From: Budorcas taxicolor
Lineage: Eukaryota > Chordata > Mammalia > Artiodactyla > Bovidae
DNA: 64,000 bases
Reading direction: 5' to 3'
NCBI RefSeq assembly: GCF_023091745.1
Contig: NC_068912.1
Location: 72,527,067 to 72,591,066 of the forward strand
This document shows, piece by piece, positions 58,185-64,000 of the stretch (positions within the stretch are counted from its first letter, which is position 1; each line of letters begins with the position of its first letter). A program made the translations under genes and the position numbers. The notes beneath the pieces were generated by a model, which saw only the letters and a list, made by a program, of their open reading frames with translations, was not told the origin of the DNA and did not search any database.

Positions 58185-59720
58185 ATCTATTCATTTTTTC
58201 ATTGACCAAATATTTATTGAACTACTATTTGCTATCAGGCTCTGTTCTAGATATTGGGGATTTATTTTCAAGAAAAGAAAGACCTCATAACTGCCTCTGG
58301 GAAGGAAGAGCAATATTAATCAAACAATCTCACTAACAGAGAAAAACTGACAATTCTTCTAAGTGGTGTGAAAGAGAGACATGCCATATATATAAGTGAG
58401 GGGGTATTCTAGTCAGAAAGGTCAGGACAATCTTCCTTGACAGAGTTAAACTTTAGCTGACATTCAAGGGATGAGCTTTTGTACTTAAGTTAAAGGGAGA
58501 AGAGGAGAGTATCTAGGAAAAAGAAAATAATGTGTGTAAATTGTAAGTAATTGGAGGAATCATGATGATTACTATGAACAAAAATGAGCCCTGGGTGATT
58601 GAAGTAAAGAGAGCCTAGAGTGGGATGATCTGAAAGGGAAATTATGAAATAATTTTAACCAGGAGCAGAGAATTTTTAGGAGAGGGCCTGGAAGGAAAAT
58701 GTCACATTCTCATTTTTAAAATATCTCTCTAGCTACCTAGTGGAAAGTAGACTGACTAAGACTCAGAGTAGTAGGTTTAGCTCAGGGATAATTCTGAGGT
58801 AGAAATGAGCATTGGCATGATCATGCTTCTGGGTGTAGTTGAGATTACCTGTCAGGCTCGCTTGACCATGGAATTCTCTAGGCAAGAATACTGGAGTGGG
58901 TAGCCATTCCCTTCTCCAGGGGTTCTTTCCAACCCAGGGATTGAACCTGGGTCTCCTGCATTATGGGCAGATTCTTTATCTGTGCCACCAGGAAAGCTTA
59001 GAGATTACCTAGGATGACAATATTAAGTGACAGAGGAGAAAGTTTTGGATTGAATCCTGAGGAACTCTAATGACTAGAGAGAAGAGGGTGAGATGACAAA
59101 TGAGACAGGGAAGGAGCAGCTAGAGGGTTGGGAGAAAACTGAGAGAAATTATGGCGTAGAAATGAAGGAAAGAGTTTCAGGACAGTAATTAATTACCTCA
59201 AATGCTACAGAGATGTGAAATTACATAAGTACTTTAAATGTATCTATTTTTCTTTATCAACATGAAGCGAGTGATCACATTTTTGAAAATTATTTCATGA
59301 AATTGTGGTGATTGAAGCCATGTTAGCATGAGTAGGGCAGTGAATAGGAAGGAACAAAAGAAATCGGGACCTCGGGTATAGTTCACTATCTGACTGTCTA
59401 TAAAGGAGAAAGAGAGATGAGCCTATAACTGGAGAAGGAGGAAAGGGAGAATAAAACTTGGACTTGGGTTGATCTTCATTTGTTTAACTAATTAAACAAT
59501 TTTGACTATGTTTAAGATGCCTGGGGTAATGAGAAGTTGAATTATTGATTCAGAAGAGTATCATTTTCAGAGAGGATAAAGTGCTTGTGAATATAGGGTG
59601 TAAATGGGCTCCACAGCTAGGTGGGGAGAGTTTCTTCAGATAGGAGCATACAAAATAATTCTACTAGTGGAATGGGATGTACGTAGGTAGGATAAGGAGA
59701 ACTATCTGGTAGCTTCTACT
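58185..59720 (-). mobile_element. Long L2 LINE copy, antisense, split by a SINE
   Basis: Starts at the L2 3' end in antisense (ttcattgaccaaatatttat, gttctagatattggggattt). It continues in family order through ttgacagagttaaactttag, attcaagggatgag, a weak gcatgatcatgct region, atgacaaatgagacagggaa, gtttcaggacagtaattaat, aatgctacagagatgtgaaa and gattgaagccatgttagcat. Around 1.4 kb of L2 is retained, long for this old family. No open frame survives. The right limit is approximate. Confidence 0.7.
58850..59000 (-). mobile_element. Bov-tA SINE lacking its 3' end, with TSD
   Basis: Antisense copy from tgtcaggctcgcttgaccat to the tRNA head (tgccaccaggaaagctta). The usual 3' terminal 40 bases (the antisense gtgtccgactc block) are absent. 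Nevertheless gagattacc flanks both sides (58841-58849, 59001-59009). Confidence 0.9.
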
Positions 59721-60835
59721 TAAAAAAAAAATTCCCATAGAACAGAAGATAAGGCACAAGGAAGATGTATTATTGATTCATCCAAAGTTGTGCTTAAAAT
59801 AAAGAAAGAAACTCTGGGGGGTATAAATAATATTAAGAATGCCATGAAGTCCCAGTTAATAAAGAGAAAGGAGAGTGGTAAAGACTGAGACAAAGTAGAG
59901 AGGTCACAAAAAGGTACTTATTATACTGCAGAATAGTTGTAGTGAGAGTATGTGAATAAATACCCCAAAAAAAGAAATATAACAAGAAGTCTATAGTTTG
60001 TAAACAGATAATTATCCTAAGATATAAGGCAATGCTTTCTTCCCTTCAAAGAAAGAAAAAAATAAATCTGCAAAAGTGAATATAGCACTTATGGAGTTGA
60101 AAGATTGGACACATGTTACTTTAATAGGTGGTAACAATGCTTGAGATAGGGTTAGGCTGAGTTATTGGAGGTCAGGAAAATTACAGTGAACAGAGGCCAG
60201 AAATAAAGAACAGTGACAGATTTTCATATAGAATGATGATCAGTTCAATGTAGCTAAAGCAGAGGATGTATGAAGAGAGTAATAAAATAAAGTTTGGAAA
60301 GGCAGGTTGAGATGCAAATTGGGGAGGCTTTTCAAAAAAGCTAGGAAGTTGTTATAAATATTTCATCATAAAAGCTTGCATTGTAAAAAGCAAAGGCAAC
60401 AGAGATATCCAAAAAATATGTGAACAAGTAGAACAAAAATAGAATGTATCTAGCCAGATATTTTTTGGATTAAAAAAGGCCATCTGCAGGTCTGCCAAAG
60501 AAAGTATGATCAAGTGCCACAATAAAAATATCAACACAGCTACACTTTGCTTCATTAAACACTGATTATCATTGACAAGTGAACCAAAATATTGGCCTTT
60601 TCCAAATGGCGTGCTGTGTAAATTTCTGAAGCAAAAATCAGAATTTGATCTTTAATGCAAAATCAGATATATAAGGGACATCTTCTAGTTTTAACAATTT
60701 TTCTTAAAAAGCACAGAATGACAGGTGTTTTAAAATAGAAAACAGATATCTTCAAAGTAAATTTAACCATGGATATTCTAAAAGGCCTGGATCAGTGACT
60801 CAATTTTTCCTTTCCAGATCTAGAAGATATTGAAA
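59721..60835. other. Unique DNA, nothing recognised
   Basis: Purine-rich single-copy sequence. A 67-codon minus frame at 60352-60555 is hydrophobic but unrecognised. Confidence 0.45.
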
Positions 60836-60839
60836 ATAC

Positions 60840-61413
60840 TGTTGTTGAACCCACGTTCCCATTCCTAATAAACACTGAAGCCAGAGTTAGGAGCAGAGAA
60901 ATGTTTATTGCAAGGGCAAGCAAGGGGAATGGGTGGCTCATTCTCCAAAGACCAGGACTCCCAGTGACTTTCAGACAGGGCTTTTTAAAGACAGTGTTAG
61001 GGCAAGGCTCTTAAGATCAGTTCCTGAACTTTTCATCTGATTGGTTGGTGGTGAGAGTTTCAGTGATTATGTTTCTAGGAACCCAGCCTTCTGGCTCCAG
61101 CCAGTTTGGGATCTAGTGCTTGGGGTCAGCATATAGTCATCATCCCCTACTTGAGTTGCGGTCTTAGTTTCTGTAGAACAACAGGAAGATATGCATAACA
61201 TAACTATCTACATCACTTCAGGAGGAACTAGGAGTCCTGTGACTCTGTTCTCCTAATCATTAACTGCTTGTATCTGCTCTTTGAAACTCTTGGAAGGCCT
61301 GGGAGACTAAAGCCCCACCCCGAGCCCACCTTTTTCCCTTACAAGCAAGAAACCAGGGACACGGACGGGCTTTTGTACCCCAAGAGGGCCCCACAGGGTC
61401 TTGTGCAGTTTCA
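60840..61413 (-). mobile_element. Solo LTR, probable
   Basis: On the minus strand the segment runs from about 61413 (TGAAACTGCA) to 60840 (...TTCAACAACA). A minus-strand AATAAA lies at 60904-60909 close to the R/U5 end. Flanks atac (60836-60839) and atat (61414-61417) may be a decayed 4-bp TSD. The texture (ctgattggttggtggtgaga, tctggctccagccagtttgg) is that of a common artiodactyl class I-type LTR. No internal retroviral genes. Confidence 0.6.
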
Positions 61414-61417
61414 ATAT

Positions 61418-64000
61418 GAAGTGGTGAAGAGGCTGAAAATAATTCCAAAGTCTTTCAGATTCTGCCCTTAATCTGGATGTAAGGAGAGAGAAGAATATGC
61501 AAGTTGAAAGTCAAAGCAGGAAACTGCTACTTTAGTTTTCTCTAGCAAAATGCATTTGGAAAAGAAATTGAAAAAAAAGACTAAAATGAGCCCTTGATAA
61601 TCCTGATTTGACCTTTTCTGACAGGGTACAGAAGATGAATTGGCAGAATAAATGGAAGCCATGGTTTTGTTTTGTTTTTTTCCCTACATATCCAGAAAAG
61701 GCCATTTTATCTCAGGTTTAGGAAGACATTGAAGGTCATTCCTCTGCTCGTATTGTATGATAATGGAAGGTGAATCTATCTACATTTCATTCTGTTTCAT
61801 CTGAAATAAGTTCCCTTTAAATAGGCATTTAAACATGATCGTGCTATAATATCTTTACAAAAAATCCATTTCCTTTTTATGATTAATGTATAATTGATAG
61901 AGATTTCCCAATATTCACAAAAGCATAGGACTTTAGCTTTTGTAAAATGTAGAATCCATGATCAAATTTATCTTTATATTGTTTTACAATAAAATATTTA
62001 CTTAGTAAACTAAGATATGTAAAAAACTATTTGGAATGTAAAACCTGCTGAAGAGAAGAAACTTCCTTCTAGCAGTTTTTAATGATCATTTACTTATAAA
62101 CAGAAAAAGTACTTAATTCAAATGATCCTTATGCAAGCAATGAAGTAAGTCTGAAGTACCTTAAATTAACAACACTTTGTTAGCCAATGGATTGTGTTAC
62201 AGTATATACTTGAAAAGATATCAACTCTTCAAAATCTATTTTCAAAATTTAATTTTAATCTCTCAAAATGCTTTAGAGTTTGCACATTTCGTGAATTCAC
62301 TTTGGCTTTACCTCCAAATTAAATAATTTGATTGAGTTTTACTGTATCATACAATAAGAAAAACTTTTAGTCCCTAAAATTGACGGCAAAGTTCTGTTAC
62401 TCTTTTAACTGCTTATAAAATGACAGCTTTAAAATGATCATTCCAGATGAAGTAATACTCAGTGATGATCTTAATTTAATAATTGTACAAACAAAAACAA
62501 TTAAATAAATGCTTTAGATTTTATTTGTTTGAACAACACACAGATTTAATAGACTGAAAATCAAAGTTGGAGTTTAATAGAGGAAGCCAGTTAGATGTAA
62601 ACACTAGCTTGATTCTGATGCCTGGGGATCTGAGCAGTCCACCATGCAAAGCCAAGAACACTCTGAAACCCACATGGTTGTCAGTGGCCTGGAGGAACTA
62701 AAATAGTACAGACAACAAAACTGCTGCCCAGAGTTGTCAGCAGGGAAAACGGGAAGCCACCTTACCTTACAGCAATGCCAAATACTCAAATATGTCTTCA
62801 CATTGACGAGTTATCTTTGTCAGGTAGAAGCAGGAAAAATGTAAAATCTCATGAACAATTTCACAAAAATTTAACTATTCAGAAAATGATTAGTAATCTG
62901 AACTCATTTAACCACTGGGCATGTTTGCATTGGAATAGACCAAAGAATTATGTTTACATCTTCAGCATATGGAAGTTCCTATCAGAATAAAGCAATTACC
63001 ACACTGTACTTTTTAAAACCCTGCTTTGGGCTACAGAAATAGCTACAATAGTTGATGTAGAAAGAGGCATTAACAAAAACAAACATACTGAGACTTCTTC
63101 GAAATTTTCTTTAAAACAAAATTTTGAAACAAATTATCTACTTTGCATTTTTATATTCTGGAAAATTCAGTCATTTAAAATGTCATAAAAATATAAAATT
63201 CTTGCTTAAGCAATTTGTCAATTATTTCCCACTTTGTTTCCTTTTCTGTCCTCCGAGTTAAATTGTTTTGTAAACCCCAGTTTTAGTTTGAATGTAACAG
63301 AAGACCCCTTCTGATCAACAAGAAGTTGAAGTAAGGCAAAGACTTAAATCAGAACACTGTGGAAGAGACATTTCTGCTCATAACACTGAAAGATTAAGAA
63401 CATAGAACACATACATACAAATTATATCAGTCATGCATGCACAGCACACTCTTTATATTGTTTTATGTATGTGAATTTTTTCTTAGAACATCTTGGATAA
63501 TAATGCACACATAACACATAGAAAATGGGATTCTAATAATGTTCTTGATTGAAATATAAATTTATACTATGACTAGGATATTTTACTTTTCAACACACAG
63601 CCTTACTTGACCAAGCAGAAAACTAATGCTAGAAAGAAAGTCTCAGAGTTTTTGATTATTACAAAGATAGAGCATTTGCTAAGAATGAAAGAGAAGGTTG
63701 AAGGTGTTTAAGGAAGGAGAGTCAGTATTTCTTCCCTGCCTTCATAGTTATTTACCAAAGGGAAAAATATACCATGGGTGAAAAATATCACAGCATCATC
63801 CTTTCCTCTCTCTAACATGAGCTTACATCACTTTTCCCCAGGACACAAAGCATCAGCCACATCGATTTTCCTTCTGTATTTTCTTTCTGTATTTGAACAC
63901 AACATGCTTTTCTCCAATTCAGAGCTTAAAAAGACTAATCTTTCCCCAAGAAAAACTCTTCTACCAGCCTCTACAATTCAGATCTCATCAAAAATATTCC
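61418..64000. other. AT-rich unique DNA to the window end
   Basis: No gene, RNA gene or repeat family was recognised in about 2.6 kb. Open frames (for example 62604-62801 minus, 62775-62990 plus) are short and without recognisable content. Confidence 0.45.

Noticed and set aside
1..64000. CRISPR array, prokaryotic operon or phage cassette
   Set aside because: The spaced repeats are dispersed SINE/LINE copies with TSDs; organism signatures are ruminant.

Overview
This is a window of a ruminant (Bovidae-type) nuclear genome. The diagnostic content is many copies of BovB (an RTE-clade LINE) and of the Bov-tA / BovA2 SINEs that share its 3' end, plus bovine-type L1 3' ends. Older repeats common to mammals (L2, MIR, old L1) lie underneath. 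I see no intact host protein-coding gene, no spliced exon series, no tRNA or rRNA gene, no CRISPR and no bacterial-type operon. The window reads as AT-rich intergenic or deep intronic DNA shaped by successive retrotransposon insertions. Cattle, sheep, goat and buffalo cannot be told apart by reading alone.

Layout. 1-0.85 kb: a BovB scrap and an internally deleted antisense L1. 2.2-8.9 kb: Bov-tA / BovA2 SINEs in unique DNA, with an old interspersed repeat at 5.46 kb. 9.2-12.1 kb: a 5'-truncated antisense L1 split by a SINE, then an L2 piece. 14.2-15.9 kb: two BovB copies tail to tail, a near-continuous inverted repeat. 17.5-19.4 kb: an old L1 3' region broken by a younger L1 end and three SINEs. 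19.9 kb: a MIR. 21.7-26.6 kb: two BovB copies, SINEs and an alternating purine-pyrimidine tract. 27.4-32.5 kb: two long BovB copies head to head, one nearly full length with endonuclease and reverse transcriptase remnants. 33.9-37.4 kb: three short BovB 3' ends in mixed orientation. 39.5-43.2 kb: an old repeat followed by a deleted endogenous retrovirus that keeps both LTRs and an integrase remnant. 43.2-46.7 kb: BovB copies, an L1 3' end and a solo LTR inside that L1 with an exact 4-bp target duplication. 46.8-54 kb: MIR, BovA2, L2 fragments and long AT-rich unique DNA. 54.1-56.8 kb: SINEs, a long BovB with an apparently inverted 5' piece, an 86-bp tandem duplication and another SINE. 58.2-59.7 kb: a long antisense L2. 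60.8-61.4 kb: a second solo LTR. The remainder is unique AT-rich DNA.

Working relationships. BovB copies encode an AP-endonuclease and reverse transcriptase, and are known to mobilise Bov-tA / BovA2, so these two populations here are enzyme source and passenger. Every BovB coding region here is broken or truncated. Several insertions have readable target-site duplications, which allows nesting orders to be worked out. I found no convincing undescribed system. The most notable structures are the BovB inverted repeats, a BovB with an open frame running through an inversion junction, the deleted retrovirus, and a few unidentified single-copy segments.
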